Assembly (NCBI RefSeq): GCF_024172085.1
Contig: NZ_JAMZDZ010000001.1
Location: forward strand, 620,001 to 684,000
DNA length: 64,000 bases
DNA from: Hamadaea flava
GTDB taxonomy: Bacteria > Actinomycetota > Actinomycetes > Mycobacteriales > Micromonosporaceae
Direction of reading: 5' to 3'
Positions 31,813 to 40,924 of the stretch are shown here, piece by piece. Both the position numbers and the translations under genes were made by a program. The notes under the pieces are model-generated. The model ran no database searches, was not told the DNA's origin, and saw only the letters and a list, made by a program, of their open reading frames with translations. The stretch's first letter is position 1. Every line of letters begins with the position of its first letter.

Positions 31813-33249
31813 ATGGCGGCCCGCCGCCCCTCCTCAGCTTCCTCACCGTCCGGGTTCGCTCAGCTAGGCGTGCCCGCCGCCCTCGTCTCGGCCCTCGACG
31901 GCCAGGGCATCAGCACACCGTTCCCGATCCAGCTCGCGACCATCCCGGACGCGCTCGCCGGCCGCGACGTGCTGGGCAAGGGTCAGACGGGTTCCGGCAA
32001 GACCTACGCGTTCGTCCTGCCGCTGCTGGCCCGCCTGGCCGCGTCGGCCCGGCCGCGTCAGGCCAAGCGACCGCGCGGGCTGATTCTCGCGCCCACCCGG
32101 GAGCTGGCCGATCAGATCGCGGCCAGCCTCGCTCCCCTGGCCAAGACGATGTCGCTGCGCGCGCTGACCGTCTACGGCGGCGTCGGGCACGCCCGCCAGA
32201 TCAAGGGTCTGCGCGACGGCGTCGACGTCCTCATCGCCTGCCCCGGACGGCTCGCCGACCACATCGACGCCGGTCACGCCGACCTGAGCGCCGTCGAGGT
32301 CACCGTGATCGACGAGGCCGACCACATGGCCGACCTGGGCTTCCTGCCCGCCGTACGCCGACTGCTGGAGCAGACGCCGGCGGGCGGGCAGCGGCTGTTG
32401 TTCTCCGCGACCCTGGACGCCGGTGTCGACGTGCTCGTGCGGCGCTTCCTGCACCAGCCGGTCCGGCATACCGTCGAGCCCCGGCGGCAGGCCGAACCGA
32501 CGATGCACCACCACGTGCTGCACCTGCAGGCGCAGGACCGGTTCCCCGTCCTGGTCGACCTGACCAGCGCGCCGGGCCGGTCGGTGGTCTTCACGCGTAC
32601 CAAGCACGGGGCCAAGGCACTGGCCCGCAAGCTCGTCGCAGCCGGCGTGCCCGCTGTCGAACTGCACGGCAACCTCGGCCAGAACGCCCGGACCCGCAAC
32701 CTGGGCGCGTTCTCCGACGGCACGGTCACCACCCTCGTCGCGACCGACATCGCCGCGCGGGGCATCCACGTCGACGACGTGGCACTGGTCATCCACGCCG
32801 ATCCGCCGGTGGAGCACAAGGCGTACCTGCACCGGTCCGGCCGCACCGCACGCGCCGGGAGCACCGGCACCGTCGTCACGCTGGCCACCGATGATCAGAT
32901 CGGGCAGGTACGCGACCTGACCCGCAAGGCCGGCGTCTCCTCGACGACCACCCGCCTGCGGCCGGGCCACCCGCTGCTGACCGAGATCGCTCCGGGAGAC
33001 CGGAGTCTGGCCGAGCCTCCGTTGAAGCCGGCCGCGCCGGCGCCTGCGTCGGCATCCCAGGCTCCGTCGTCGAACGCGGCCCGGCGGGGCCGGCGGCGAC
33101 CGGCCCGGCACCGGTCCGCGACGGGGACCACGAGCCAGACCGGCCACCAGACCGGCCAGGCGGCCCAGGGGCAGCCCAGCCAGTCCAGTCCGGGCGGTGC
33201 GGCGGCCTTCTCCGGGCGTACGCGGGTCGGGTCCCGCCGCAGCCGCTGA
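31813..33249 (+). CDS. DEAD-box RNA helicase
   Basis: ATP-dependent RNA unwinding. ATG 31813 gives 478 residues; the ORF extension of 53 codons upstream is not conserved-looking. Motifs in order: Q motif FPIQLATIPD, motif I GKGQTGSGKT, Ia PTRELADQ, motif II VIDEADHM, motif III SATLD, then SVVFTRTKHGAK, motif V TDIAARGIHV and motif VI HRSGRTARAG. The tail (about 390-478) is Pro/Ala/Gln-rich with several basic clusters (RRGRRRPARHR), likely RNA-binding. It resembles the cold-shock and ribosome-assembly helicases common in actinobacteria. Confidence 0.94.
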   Translation: MAARRPSSASSPSGFAQLGVPAALVSALDGQGISTPFPIQLATIPDALAGRDVLGKGQTGSGKTYAFVLPLLARLAASARPRQAKRPRGLILAPTRELADQIAASLAPLAKTMSLRALTVYGGVGHARQIKGLRDGVDVLIACPGRLADHIDAGHADLSAVEVTVIDEADHMADLGFLPAVRRLLEQTPAGGQRLLFSATLDAGVDVLVRRFLHQPVRHTVEPRRQAEPTMHHHVLHLQAQDRFPVLVDLTSAPGRSVVFTRTKHGAKALARKLVAAGVPAVELHGNLGQNARTRNLGAFSDGTVTTLVATDIAARGIHVDDVALVIHADPPVEHKAYLHRSGRTARAGSTGTVVTLATDDQIGQVRDLTRKAGVSSTTTRLRPGHPLLTEIAPGDRSLAEPPLKPAAPAPASASQAPSSNAARRGRRRPARHRSATGTTSQTGHQTGQAAQGQPSQSSPGGAAAFSGRTRVGSRRSR

Positions 33250-33264
33250 CCGTCGGCGGCGTCT

Positions 33265-34353
33265 CTACAGCGGCGCGACCCAGTACGGCGACACGTCCAT
33301 CCACCCGTTGGCGGCGGCGCCGTTGAGCCGTCCGCTGCTGGTGGTGGCGAGCGTGTACCACGAGTCGACGTAGTCCGGGTCGTCGGTCCACCACGACGAC
33401 GGCATGGCGTCGAGGATCGCGCTGACGAGCGGGATGTACACGCCCGCGTCCGCGATCGTCAGCAGCGCGGCCGCGATCGCCTGAGCGAGCTGCAGGTAGT
33501 TGGTGTCCCCGTCGTCCTCCATCATGACGGCGTCGGCGAGGTTGTACTTGTACGCCGAGAAGTGCACGAGGAGCTGGTTCGGGTAGTAGGTGGTGCCGTC
33601 CTTGTTCAGGTACGGCATCTGGACGATGTCGACCTTCGGGTGGCCGTCGAGGCCGAAGCCGCTGACCACCGTGTAGATCTCGGCGTCGCCCTTGATCCAC
33701 GGCTCCTTGTCGTCGCTGAGCCGGACGGCGTCGACCTTCGTCGCCCAGTAGCCGCCGGTCAGCGCGGCGCCGGCGAGCGCCGACTTCGCCTGGTGAGCGG
33801 CGAGCGTCTGCCGGAGGACTTCGATGCCGAGCGGCAGTGCCCGGGCGGTGTCGACTTCGACGACCAGGACGGGTCGCAGCGGCATCCGGTCGCCGGCGAG
33901 GACGACGCGTCCACCCGCCGCGTCGTACGCGGTGACAGCGGTGGCCTCGTCGTCGGACGGCGCGCTGGCGACCAGGGGCACCTCGCGCTTGGCCTGCGCC
34001 CGCATGCTCGCGTCGGCCAGGCGTACGCGCAGCAGGGACTCGGCGCCGTCGGGGAGCCCCTTGGCCGCCCGCACGGCGTGGTTGGCCGCGGCGACGTCGG
34101 CGGCGAACCGCGTACCCAACGGCAATGCGGCGAGGTCGACGGATCCGGCGGCGACCGCGGACGTGACCCGCGACCGAGCGGCGGGTTTGCCGAGTTCAGC
34201 GGCGAGGCGGTGGGCGAGGGTATCGGTGACGGTGGCGACCGACGCGCCCGCGAACGGGTCGGCGGGCGCGGCCTGAGCAGGCGTGACGAGTCCGACGGTG
34301 AGGGCGGCGGCCAGGAGGACGGGCAGGGTGCGGCGTGCAGGGGGTTGGTACAC
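33265..34353 (-). CDS. Secreted DUF3103-like protein
   Basis: AAGGAG lies 5 bases before GTG 34353. A signal peptide (RRTLPVLLAAALTVGLVTPA...QAA) is followed by a 330-residue mature protein. DKEPWIKGDAEIYTVVSGFG, VQMPYLNKDGTTYYPNQLLV and MMEDDGDTNYLQLAQAIAAA match what I remember of DUF3103. Several Asp/Glu clusters suggest metal binding. The function is unknown. It converges on the helicase, 15 bases apart. Confidence 0.7.
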   Translation of the reverse strand: MYQPPARRTLPVLLAAALTVGLVTPAQAAPADPFAGASVATVTDTLAHRLAAELGKPAARSRVTSAVAAGSVDLAALPLGTRFAADVAAANHAVRAAKGLPDGAESLLRVRLADASMRAQAKREVPLVASAPSDDEATAVTAYDAAGGRVVLAGDRMPLRPVLVVEVDTARALPLGIEVLRQTLAAHQAKSALAGAALTGGYWATKVDAVRLSDDKEPWIKGDAEIYTVVSGFGLDGHPKVDIVQMPYLNKDGTTYYPNQLLVHFSAYKYNLADAVMMEDDGDTNYLQLAQAIAAALLTIADAGVYIPLVSAILDAMPSSWWTDDPDYVDSWYTLATTSSGRLNGAAANGWMDVSPYWVAPL

Positions 34354-34419
34354 GCGGTCTCCTTGGGTTCCCGGGGCGTGGTGTCAGCCATCGCCCCAGC
34401 GCGATCAATCGATGGTTCG

Positions 34420-35394
34420 ATGATCGCTGATATCGACCGCGTCTACAAGGGACGTCGTCGCCTGCGCTCGGCCAAGACGATCAGGGCCGCCCTGACCATC
34501 CCGCCGAGGCTGGTGCCCCGCGAGCGGCTGGAACGGGCCAACGGCCGGTTGTTCGCCACCCAGTCCGTCATCAACACCTTCGTCGGCCCGCCCGCTAGGG
34601 CGGCGTTGTTCGCGCTGGCGGCGTCGGCGGCGTTCTTCACCGGTGCCGCCGCGTTCGCGCTTGCCGGGCTGGCCGCGATGCTGCTGCCCGCGCTGCGTCC
34701 CACTCGCGAGGAGCATGACCGCCGCCGCTCGACTCCGACCACCGTCACGGCGGACATTCGCGCCGGATGGACCCCCTTCTGGCGCCACGACCTGCTGCGC
34801 CGGGTCGCGTTCATCTCTGCGGCGATCAACTTCTTCAGCGCCGCCACCGCCGGCCTGCTCGTCCTGTTGGTCACCGGCCCGTATCAGGTGTCCCCGTCAC
34901 GGTACGGCCTGCTCATCGCCGTGCCGGCCGCCGGCGCGATCATCGGATCGCTGCTGGCTGAACATGTCGTGCCGCGCATCGGCGGCGGCCCGGTCACGTG
35001 GCTCGCCGCCCTCGTCCCCGCCGCCGGCTACGCCGTTCTCGGGCTGAGCCGCAGCACGGCCCTCGCGCTGGCCGCGATGTTCCTCGCCGCCATCGCGACC
35101 TCGCTGAACCAGATCGTGGTCAGCACGCTGCGCCAGGCCGCGGTCCCCGACGAGCTCCTCGGCCGCGTCACCTCGGCGTACCGGCTGGTCGTGCTCGGCG
35201 TCGTCCCGCTGGGCGCGCTCGCCGGCGGCCTGCTCGGGCGCGGCCTGGGCATCCGCGCCCCGTTCCTGGTGGCCGCTGCCGGACTCGGGCTCGCGGCGGT
35301 CCTGCGCGCGTCGCGGGTCACCACCCGGGCGCTGCGCGCGGCCGAAAAGTCCGCGGCGGACGAGAGGGAGCCTCACCCGGCCTTGGCCAGGTGA
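34420..35394 (+). pseudogene. N-terminally truncated MFS transporter
   Basis: From ATG 34420 the first 30 residues (IADIDRVYKGRRRLRSAKTI) are polar and unlike a transporter start. IPPRLVPRERLERANGRLFA then enters the middle of an MFS_3-type exporter (EntS-like), where it normally follows four helices. About seven or eight helices follow, including AGLAAMLLPALRP, GLLVLLVTGPYQVSPSRYGL and IVVSTLRQAAVPDELLGRVT. A complete protein would be about 400 residues with 12 helices; here 324. The frame remains open upstream across the divergent DUF3103 gene but codes nothing protein-like there. A deletion at the junction near 34420-34520 is likely. Confidence 0.75.
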
Positions 35395-35430
35395 GGCTGT
35401 CCCCCATTTCCCCCATGTCGTACGCACACC

Positions 35431-36060
35431 TCAGGCGGTGGCTTCCCAGCTGAATCCGTCCAGGTCGGTGAACGGGCCGGCCTGGCTGCCGATCGCCAGC
35501 CGGTGCGAGCCGGTGCCGTCGGCAGGCAACCCGGCATCCTTGGCCAGGCCACGGATGCCGTAGAGGACGAACTTCACGCCGTTCGCCGGGCTCTCGAACT
35601 CGGCGTACTTGCCGAGGCTCCGGGTGACCACGAAGCCGTGTTCGGCGTAGAACCGCTTGCTCGCGGTGAAGTCGGCGACGCCGATCAGCAGCACGAACTG
35701 GTCGATCTCGCCGGTGTCGGGGCCGGTGTCCTTCTTCGCCGAGGTCGCGACCTTCCAGACGGTGCCGTCGGGGGCCTGGACGGTGCCGCCCCAGCCCCAC
35801 AGCGACTTCGAGACCGGCTTCAGGACGGTGGCGCCGGCGTCGACGGCCGCGCCGATGAGCCGCTTGACCGCCGCGGGCTGGGAGACGACCAGCGACAGCG
35901 TGAAGCCGCGGAAGCCGGTCGTCGGCGTCTGCGAGGCGCGTACGCGCAGCCGGGAGCCGAGCCCGAACGCGGCGGTGTAGAACGCCTCGGCGGCGACGAC
36001 GTCGGCCACCTCCAGCGTGACGGACTCGATCGACGCGGCGGTGACGGTAGCGGTGGCCAT
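35431..36060 (-). CDS. VOC-family (glyoxalase-like) protein, two domains
   Basis: ATG 36060 follows GAGGAGA and begins MATATVTAASIESVTLEVAD. Two vicinal-oxygen-chelate half-modules are visible: VTLEVADVVAAEAFYTAAFG at the start and IDQFVLLIGVADFTASKRFY from about 115. The usual metal ligands (His and Glu) are not obvious at the first strand, so activity is uncertain. The gap from 36061 to 36259 holds no gene. With the next VOC gene and the TetR it may form a small detoxification or resistance group. Confidence 0.8.
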   Translation of the reverse strand: MATATVTAASIESVTLEVADVVAAEAFYTAAFGLGSRLRVRASQTPTTGFRGFTLSLVVSQPAAVKRLIGAAVDAGATVLKPVSKSLWGWGGTVQAPDGTVWKVATSAKKDTGPDTGEIDQFVLLIGVADFTASKRFYAEHGFVVTRSLGKYAEFESPANGVKFVLYGIRGLAKDAGLPADGTGSHRLAIGSQAGPFTDLDGFSWEATA

Positions 36061-36259
36061 GTTGTTCTCCTCGGTGTATCTGCCTGTCGGCAACGCTTGG
36101 CTTGCTGTCGGCGACCCGGTGGGGGAAGCACGGATAGCGTCGCCCGCGACGGGGTCGGCGCACATCGGTGACGACCACGGGCCGCGCCACGGAGCCGACC
36201 ACGTACGGCTACGGGCACGGCCGCGCAGCGGCCACCGAGGAGCCCGGCTAGCTGCGGTA

Positions 36260-36691
36260 TCAGGCGAACATGGCGGCCACATGCTCGGCGATCTCCGCGT
36301 CGGAAACGTCGCGCAGATGGCGGTCGACGGCCCAGCGGTGCCCGGACGGGTCGAGGAACTGCGCTGTGCGGTCGCCCCAGAACGCGTCGTGCGGCGGCTC
36401 GAACTCGGTGGCCCCGGCGCTGATCGCCTTGTCGTATACGCCGTCGACGTCCTCGACCGGCAGATGGAACGCGGCCGGGGTACCGCCCAGGGCTGCCGGC
36501 GTACGCAGGCCGCGCCCGGGCCACTCCCCTGCGACCGCCAGCACGGTGTCTCCGACGAGCAGCTCGACGGTGAGCGGGCGGCCGTCGGGCAGCAGGATTC
36601 GGCTGGTCTCCTTCGCGCCGAGGACCTCGGCGTACCAGGTGGCAGCGGTGTCGGGATCGGACACCACGAGATGTACGGCAACTTGTGTCAT
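36260..36691 (-). CDS. VOC-family (PhnB-like) protein
   Basis: ATG 36691 starts MTQVAVHLVVSDPDTAATWY; longer upstream ORF is a shadow over the TetR gene. The 143-residue single VOC module contains LPVEDVDGVYDKAISAGATE, then FWGDRTAQFLDPSGHRWAVD with the DPxGHxW motif found in PhnB-type and 3-demethylubiquinone-like members. It diverges from the TetR gene across an 18-base direct repeat, so it is a likely TetR target. Confidence 0.83.
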   Translation of the reverse strand: MTQVAVHLVVSDPDTAATWYAEVLGAKETSRILLPDGRPLTVELLVGDTVLAVAGEWPGRGLRTPAALGGTPAAFHLPVEDVDGVYDKAISAGATEFEPPHDAFWGDRTAQFLDPSGHRWAVDRHLRDVSDAEIAEHVAAMFA

Positions 36692-36699
36692 GCCGGCGA

Positions 36700-36743
36700 C
36701 CATACAGTCTGTCTGGTCAACATGTCCATACACCCTGTCTGGT
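36700..36743. promoter_or_regulatory. Twin 18-bp direct repeats, probable TetR operators
   Basis: CCATACANNCTGTCTGGT occurs at 36700-36717 and 36726-36743, two mismatches apart and 26 bases (start to start) in phase. They lie within the 64-base divergent gap between the VOC gene (36691) and TetR (36756). Both genes would be covered by one repressor. Confidence 0.75.
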
Positions 36744-36755
36744 ACGCTGGCACCC

Positions 36756-37373
36756 GTGGCGGCCCGACGCGATAGACCCAACCAGGACGGCGTTGACCTG
36801 CGCGAACGCATTCTCGACGCGCTGCGCGAACTGCTGAGCGAACGCACCTTCGACACGCTGAGCGTGGCGGAGGTCATCACCGCCGCCGGGGTCTCCCGGG
36901 CCAGTTTCTACTTCTACTTCCCCAGCAAGCAGGCCGCGCTGGCCGAACTCGTACGCCGCGCGGTCGGCGCCGGGCACGAGGCAGCGGAGCCTTGGGTACA
37001 GGCGTCGGCCGACCCGAAGGACACGCTGCGGGCGGGCATCGACGCCGGTGCCGTGCTCTGGTCGTCGAACGCGCCCGTGCTGCGCGCGATCGTGGAGAGC
37101 TGGGCGTCCGACGTACTGCTGCGGGAGCTGTGGCTGACCCAGATGCAGACGTTCACCGATGCGACGATCGACCGCATCGAGGCCGACCGGCGAACCGACC
37201 CCGCGATGGCGGCCCGGCTGGACGGCGTCGACGTGCCCGCCCTGGCCGCCACGCTGACCTGGACCGGCGAGCGGCTGTACTACCTGGCCGCCTGTGGAGT
37301 GCCGCCGTTCGACGACCGCACGGTGCTGGTCGACACGCTCACCCATCTCTGGCTGTCCGCGCTGTACGACTGA
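36756..37373 (+). CDS. TetR-family transcriptional regulator
   Basis: GTG 36756 gives a 205-residue protein starting VAARRDRPNQDGVDLRERIL. Its N-terminal helix-turn-helix is FDTLSVAEVITAAGVSRASF followed by YFYFPSKQAALAELVRRAVG, the usual TetR form. The C-terminal ligand domain (60-205) is helical with several Trp, Cys and aromatic residues. It probably represses itself and the divergent VOC genes through the repeats at 36700-36743. The ORF extension further upstream is a shadow. Confidence 0.9.
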   Translation: MAARRDRPNQDGVDLRERILDALRELLSERTFDTLSVAEVITAAGVSRASFYFYFPSKQAALAELVRRAVGAGHEAAEPWVQASADPKDTLRAGIDAGAVLWSSNAPVLRAIVESWASDVLLRELWLTQMQTFTDATIDRIEADRRTDPAMAARLDGVDVPALAATLTWTGERLYYLAACGVPPFDDRTVLVDTLTHLWLSALYD

Positions 37374-37476
37374 GTTCGATTGAGGCGTCGATTTCGCCGG
37401 TATTCGTTCGTGTAGGAGGTGAGCGGCCGCACCACGCGGTCCGCAACACAGTTCACCGCACGGAAGGAACGGGTTC

Positions 37477-38076
37477 ATGCGCTCGATCGCAGTCACGATG
37501 TGGGTCACGCTGGACGGCGTCGCCCAAGGCTTCGGCCGGCCGGACGAGGACACCCGAGGCGGGTTCACGCACGGCGGGTGGGGCCAGCGGTACAACGACG
37601 AGGTCATGGGCCGCGAGATGGCCCAGAGCATGGCCAAGCCTGGCGACATGCTGTTCGGCAGGCGTACCTGGCAGGACTTCATCACCGCCTGGGGACGCTC
37701 GACGGACGGCAACCCGGTCACCGCGCACATGAACGCGGCCACCAAATACGTCGTCTCGCGTACCCTGCCGGACGCGGACGCCTGGCCGGGCTCGATGCTG
37801 CTGCGCGGCGAGGCGGTCGACGTGGTCGCCGAGCTGAAGGCTCAGCCGGGCGACGACCTGTCGATCATCGGCAGCGTGTCGCTGGTGCAGAGCCTGCATG
37901 CCGCCGGCCTGATCGACCACTACACGCTGGTGATCTGCCCGCTGACCCTAGGCGTCGGCACTCGCCTGTTCGACGACGCGAGCCCGTTGACCGAGTTCGA
38001 CTTGACCAGCAGCGTCACGACCACGACGGGCGTGATCATCGCCCACTACGACCGCCACAGACCCGATGCGGCCTAA
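37477..38076 (+). CDS. Dihydrofolate-reductase-family (RibD C-terminal-like) protein
   Basis: A 199-residue NAD(P)H-dependent reductase fold. MRSIAVTMWVTLDGVAQGFG is the family's typical first strand (SLDG), followed by GDMLFGRRTWQDFITAW, NAATKYVVSRTLPDA and DDLSIIGSVSLVQSLHAAGL, then LVICPLTLGVGTRLFDD. It belongs to the small YwjB/YyaP-like group, not folate reductase itself. Substrate is unknown. GGAAGG precedes ATG 37477. Confidence 0.88.
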   Translation: MRSIAVTMWVTLDGVAQGFGRPDEDTRGGFTHGGWGQRYNDEVMGREMAQSMAKPGDMLFGRRTWQDFITAWGRSTDGNPVTAHMNAATKYVVSRTLPDADAWPGSMLLRGEAVDVVAELKAQPGDDLSIIGSVSLVQSLHAAGLIDHYTLVICPLTLGVGTRLFDDASPLTEFDLTSSVTTTTGVIIAHYDRHRPDAA

Positions 38077-38666
38077 GCGTGCGGGGGCGCCGCCAACGGT
38101 CGCCACCACTGATCCTGTTCCCGACCCGCGCCGACATCGACGTGGCCCGCACCGGCGAGAACGGCGTCGCGGCGTACGCCGGGCAGCACCTGATACTTGA
38201 TCGACGCGGTGTCGCTGACGAGCGCCAGCGGCCACCACAAGGCACGGACGTACTCGCGGGCCGCTTCCGGACCGTCCCAGTCGTAGCATCCGCGATAGAC
38301 GCCGTGCTCGTCGGCAGCCAGCCACAGCTTCGACACGAACCCCGGGAAGGCGACGAACAACGGGGTGTTGAGCAGGCTCTCGGCTCGGAACATTCGGTGG
38401 CCGCTGCCCCGGACATACCGCAGCCGGAATTGGACGATCAGTACACACGGCTCGTGCGGTGCGGCTCGGTCGAGGACCGTCTCACGGTAGATCCGCGACG
38501 TCGACCCGTCCGCGAACCGCACCCAGGTATCGATCCGACGCCGTGGCATGTGCACGCGCCGCCGGGCCAGCAGCATCATGGTCCGGCCGGCACAGGCCGC
38601 GAGCCTGGGCAAGGCCGTCGCCAAGCGGTAATGCTCCACCCGTCGTTCGCGCTGGACGATCGTCAT
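38073..38666 (-). CDS. YdhR-like ferredoxin-fold protein, tentative monooxygenase
   Basis: ATG 38666 with GGAGGAGG upstream gives 197 residues (MTIVQRERRVEHYRL). The core PLFVAFPGFVSKLWLAADEH, then GVYRGCYDWDGPEAAREYVR and ALWWPLALVSDTASIKYQVL, resembles the YdhR-type dimeric alpha/beta barrel, used in small monooxygenases. The basic N-terminal third is unassigned. It overlaps the convergent reductase by four bases (38073-38076). Assignment is by pattern only. Confidence 0.6.
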   Translation of the reverse strand: MTIVQRERRVEHYRLATALPRLAACAGRTMMLLARRRVHMPRRRIDTWVRFADGSTSRIYRETVLDRAAPHEPCVLIVQFRLRYVRGSGHRMFRAESLLNTPLFVAFPGFVSKLWLAADEHGVYRGCYDWDGPEAAREYVRALWWPLALVSDTASIKYQVLPGVRRDAVLAGAGHVDVGAGREQDQWWRPLAAPPHA

Positions 38667-38820
38667 GGTCGCCTCCTCCCGGACGTCGCGGCGAGAAGTC
38701 ATTCCACGCCCTCTTCCCAGCCTGCGCCGCCGATGAACGCAGGCCCACGGTTCGTCGACCCGGTGGTACGGGACCTTCGGCCTACGGAGAGCATCGTCGG
38801 TGCCGCAAACGGTGACTGGG

Positions 38821-39522
38821 TCAGCGAGGGTCAGCGCCGTCCTGCCTGCCGGCATCGTCGACGCTGACCAGGCCGCACTCGTACCCGAGGATCACCGCCT
38901 GGACCCGATCACGGAGACCGAGCTTGATGAGGACGCGCCCGAGATGGGTCTTGACCGTGCTCTCCGCCATGAACAGCGCGGCGGCGATCTCGACGTTCGA
39001 CAGACCCCGGGTGACCTGCGTCAGCACGTCGCGTTCCCGTGCGGTCAACACCGCCAGCCGACCGTCGTCGGTGCGCCGCACAGATGCGCTGCCAAGGAAG
39101 TGCGCGATCAGGCGCCTGGTGACGCTGGGCGCGGCGACCGCCTCGCCCGACGCGACCACACGGATGGCGGACAACAGGTCCGCGGGGGGCGCGTCCTTGA
39201 GCAGGAAGCCACTGGCCCCGGCGCGGAGACCGGCGAGCACGTACTCGTCGAGATCGAACGTGGTCAGGATGATGACTTTCGGCGGCGCTGCGACGGCGTC
39301 GGCACGAGAGTGAATCCGGCGGGTGGCCTCGATCCCGTCGAGGCCCGGCATCCGGATGTCCATCAGCACGATGTCAGGCCGGGTACGGCCGATGACGTCG
39401 AGCGCCTCTGCGCCGTCGGCGGCCTCGCCGATCACCTCGATGTCGTCGGTCTCGTCGAGGATCATGCGGAGTCCTGCGCGTACGAGTGTCTGGTCGTCGA
39501 CCAGCGTCACACGGATGGTCAT
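38821..39522 (-). CDS. NarL/LuxR-family response regulator
   Basis: A 233-residue two-domain regulator. The receiver has VTLVDDQTLVRAGLRMIL (acidic pair), DIVLMDIRMPGLDGIEATRR (phospho-Asp near 54), ILTTFDLDEYV (Thr) and GFLLKDAPP (Lys). The output is LTARERDVLTQVTRGLSNVE and IAAALFMAESTVKTHLGRVL, a LuxR-type HTH. ATGA overlap (39519-39522) couples it to the sensor kinase upstream. It likely controls the ABC exporter operon across the nested palindrome. Confidence 0.93.
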   Translation of the reverse strand: MTIRVTLVDDQTLVRAGLRMILDETDDIEVIGEAADGAEALDVIGRTRPDIVLMDIRMPGLDGIEATRRIHSRADAVAAPPKVIILTTFDLDEYVLAGLRAGASGFLLKDAPPADLLSAIRVVASGEAVAAPSVTRRLIAHFLGSASVRRTDDGRLAVLTARERDVLTQVTRGLSNVEIAAALFMAESTVKTHLGRVLIKLGLRDRVQAVILGYECGLVSVDDAGRQDGADPR

Positions 39523-40796
39523 GCGGGCCGGCCTGGAGCGGTCGCCATGGAACGTTCGGCCAGCGGCAGGCTCGCGCTGATCTGAAAGCCGGTGCCGGCT
39601 ACCCGGCCGATCGTCAGTTCACCACCGAGCATGGCGACTCGATCGGCGATGCCGAGCAGTCCGACGCCGGATGGGTTGCCGCCATCCACCGGCGCGGCGC
39701 CGTCGTCGGTCACCTCGACCCGCAGCCGCTCGGCTTCGAACTCCAGGCGTACCGTCGCTGTGGCCCCTGGTTCCGCGTGCTTGAGCACATTGGTCAGCGC
39801 CTCCTGCACGATCCGGTACGCCGACAGGTCGACACTGGGCGGCACGGCCACCTGCGCGCCCTCGATGTGCAGCGTGACGTCAACTCCGGCGGTCCGCATC
39901 TGGTCGACGAGCGAGGGCACCGCCGTGATCCCGGGTTGCGGGGCGAGCTGCGGCCCCTCGTCCGGTTCGGCCCGCTCCAGGGCCAGGAGCCGGCGCATCT
40001 CCGCCAGCGACGCCCGGCCGGTCTCGATCACGTGCTGCAACGCGGTGGCGGTCCGCTCCGGGTGACGGTTGAGCGCGGCCGCCGCGCCGTGTGCCTGCAC
40101 CACCATGACCGACATCCCGTGCGCCACCACATCATGCAGTTCACGGGTGATCCGAGCCCGTTCGGCCGCGGCCGCCATGGCAGTCCGCTGCTGATGCTCG
40201 CGCTCGACCAGGCGCAGGTGCTCTCGCCGGCTGCGTACCGCGTCGCCGACCGCGAAGGCGACCACGAGCAGCAGCAGGTCACGGGTCGCGGTCGGGGTCG
40301 TGACGATCATGGCCGAGGCAAGCCGTGCCAGGCCGGACGGCCCGGTGACGACCGAGCCGTCCGGCGTACCGGTGCTCGCTGCCTCCCAGGTGACCTGCGG
40401 GGCCAGGATCAGGCCGTAGGTGATGGCCAGAGCCGCCGCCAAGCACCAGATGGCGGTCCACCGCCTTCGGGCCAGGCTGGCCACCGAGTACAGTGCGACG
40501 GGCACGGCCAGGTCGAGCGGCAGCGGCGGCGACCATGAGTCGAGCTGATGCGCCGTCACACCGATCCCGACCAGCGCCAGTGCCAGCAGTGGCCGATACC
40601 GCCGGATCAGCAGGCCGACGATGATCAGCGAGCCGAACAGCCACCAGACGGCAAACGCCTGACGCATGGTGAACGCGTCGACGAAGGGCACCTTCAACTT
40701 CGAGTACACGCTCGCGAACGACAGCGCCGTCACCGCGGTCAGCGCCGCCGCCAAAGTGGCGTCGACCAGGAGCGGACGTGAGACGAAGCGGAGCAT
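39519..40796 (-). CDS. NarL/DesK-type sensor histidine kinase
   Basis: A 425-residue kinase with six or so N-terminal transmembrane segments (to about 190) and no large extracellular domain, typical of sensors of membrane stress. The HisKA_3 box is ERARITRELHDVVAHGMSVM (phospho-His in ELHD). The ATP domain contains YRIVQEALTNVLKHAEPGAT (N box), VTDDGAAP (G1) and GVGLLGIADRVAMLGGEL (G2). It pairs with the response regulator downstream. Confidence 0.93.
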   Translation of the reverse strand: MLRFVSRPLLVDATLAAALTAVTALSFASVYSKLKVPFVDAFTMRQAFAVWWLFGSLIIVGLLIRRYRPLLALALVGIGVTAHQLDSWSPPLPLDLAVPVALYSVASLARRRWTAIWCLAAALAITYGLILAPQVTWEAASTGTPDGSVVTGPSGLARLASAMIVTTPTATRDLLLLVVAFAVGDAVRSRREHLRLVEREHQQRTAMAAAAERARITRELHDVVAHGMSVMVVQAHGAAAALNRHPERTATALQHVIETGRASLAEMRRLLALERAEPDEGPQLAPQPGITAVPSLVDQMRTAGVDVTLHIEGAQVAVPPSVDLSAYRIVQEALTNVLKHAEPGATATVRLEFEAERLRVEVTDDGAAPVDGGNPSGVGLLGIADRVAMLGGELTIGRVAGTGFQISASLPLAERSMATAPGRPA

Positions 40797-40830
40797 CGCC
40801 TCATCGTAAGGATCGCACCCGGAATCGGCG

Positions 40831-40890
40831 TCCGACTGCGGTGCTACGACCCCAGTACCGGTGCTGGGGCAAAGGCGTACCGCAGTCGGA
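40831..40890. promoter_or_regulatory. Nested palindromes between two-component and exporter genes
   Basis: The outer repeat TCCGACTGCGG (40831-40841) and CCGCAGTCGGA (40880-40890) is a perfect 11-bp inverted repeat. Inside it, CCCCAG (40850-40855) and CTGGGG (40864-40869) form a near-perfect 20-base palindrome around ACCGGT, with centres one base apart. It lies 34 bases beyond both the kinase start (40796) and the lipoprotein start (40925), the place expected for a response-regulator site controlling both directions. Confidence 0.75.
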
Positions 40891-40924
40891 CGACATCGAC
40901 ACGGTGCGCGCCGACCGTAGAGCC

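Noticed and set aside
33562-34419. N-terminal half of the 610-codon ORF that contains the MFS fragment
   Set aside because: This part lies antisense to the DUF3103-like gene and codes for no transmembrane or conserved sequence.
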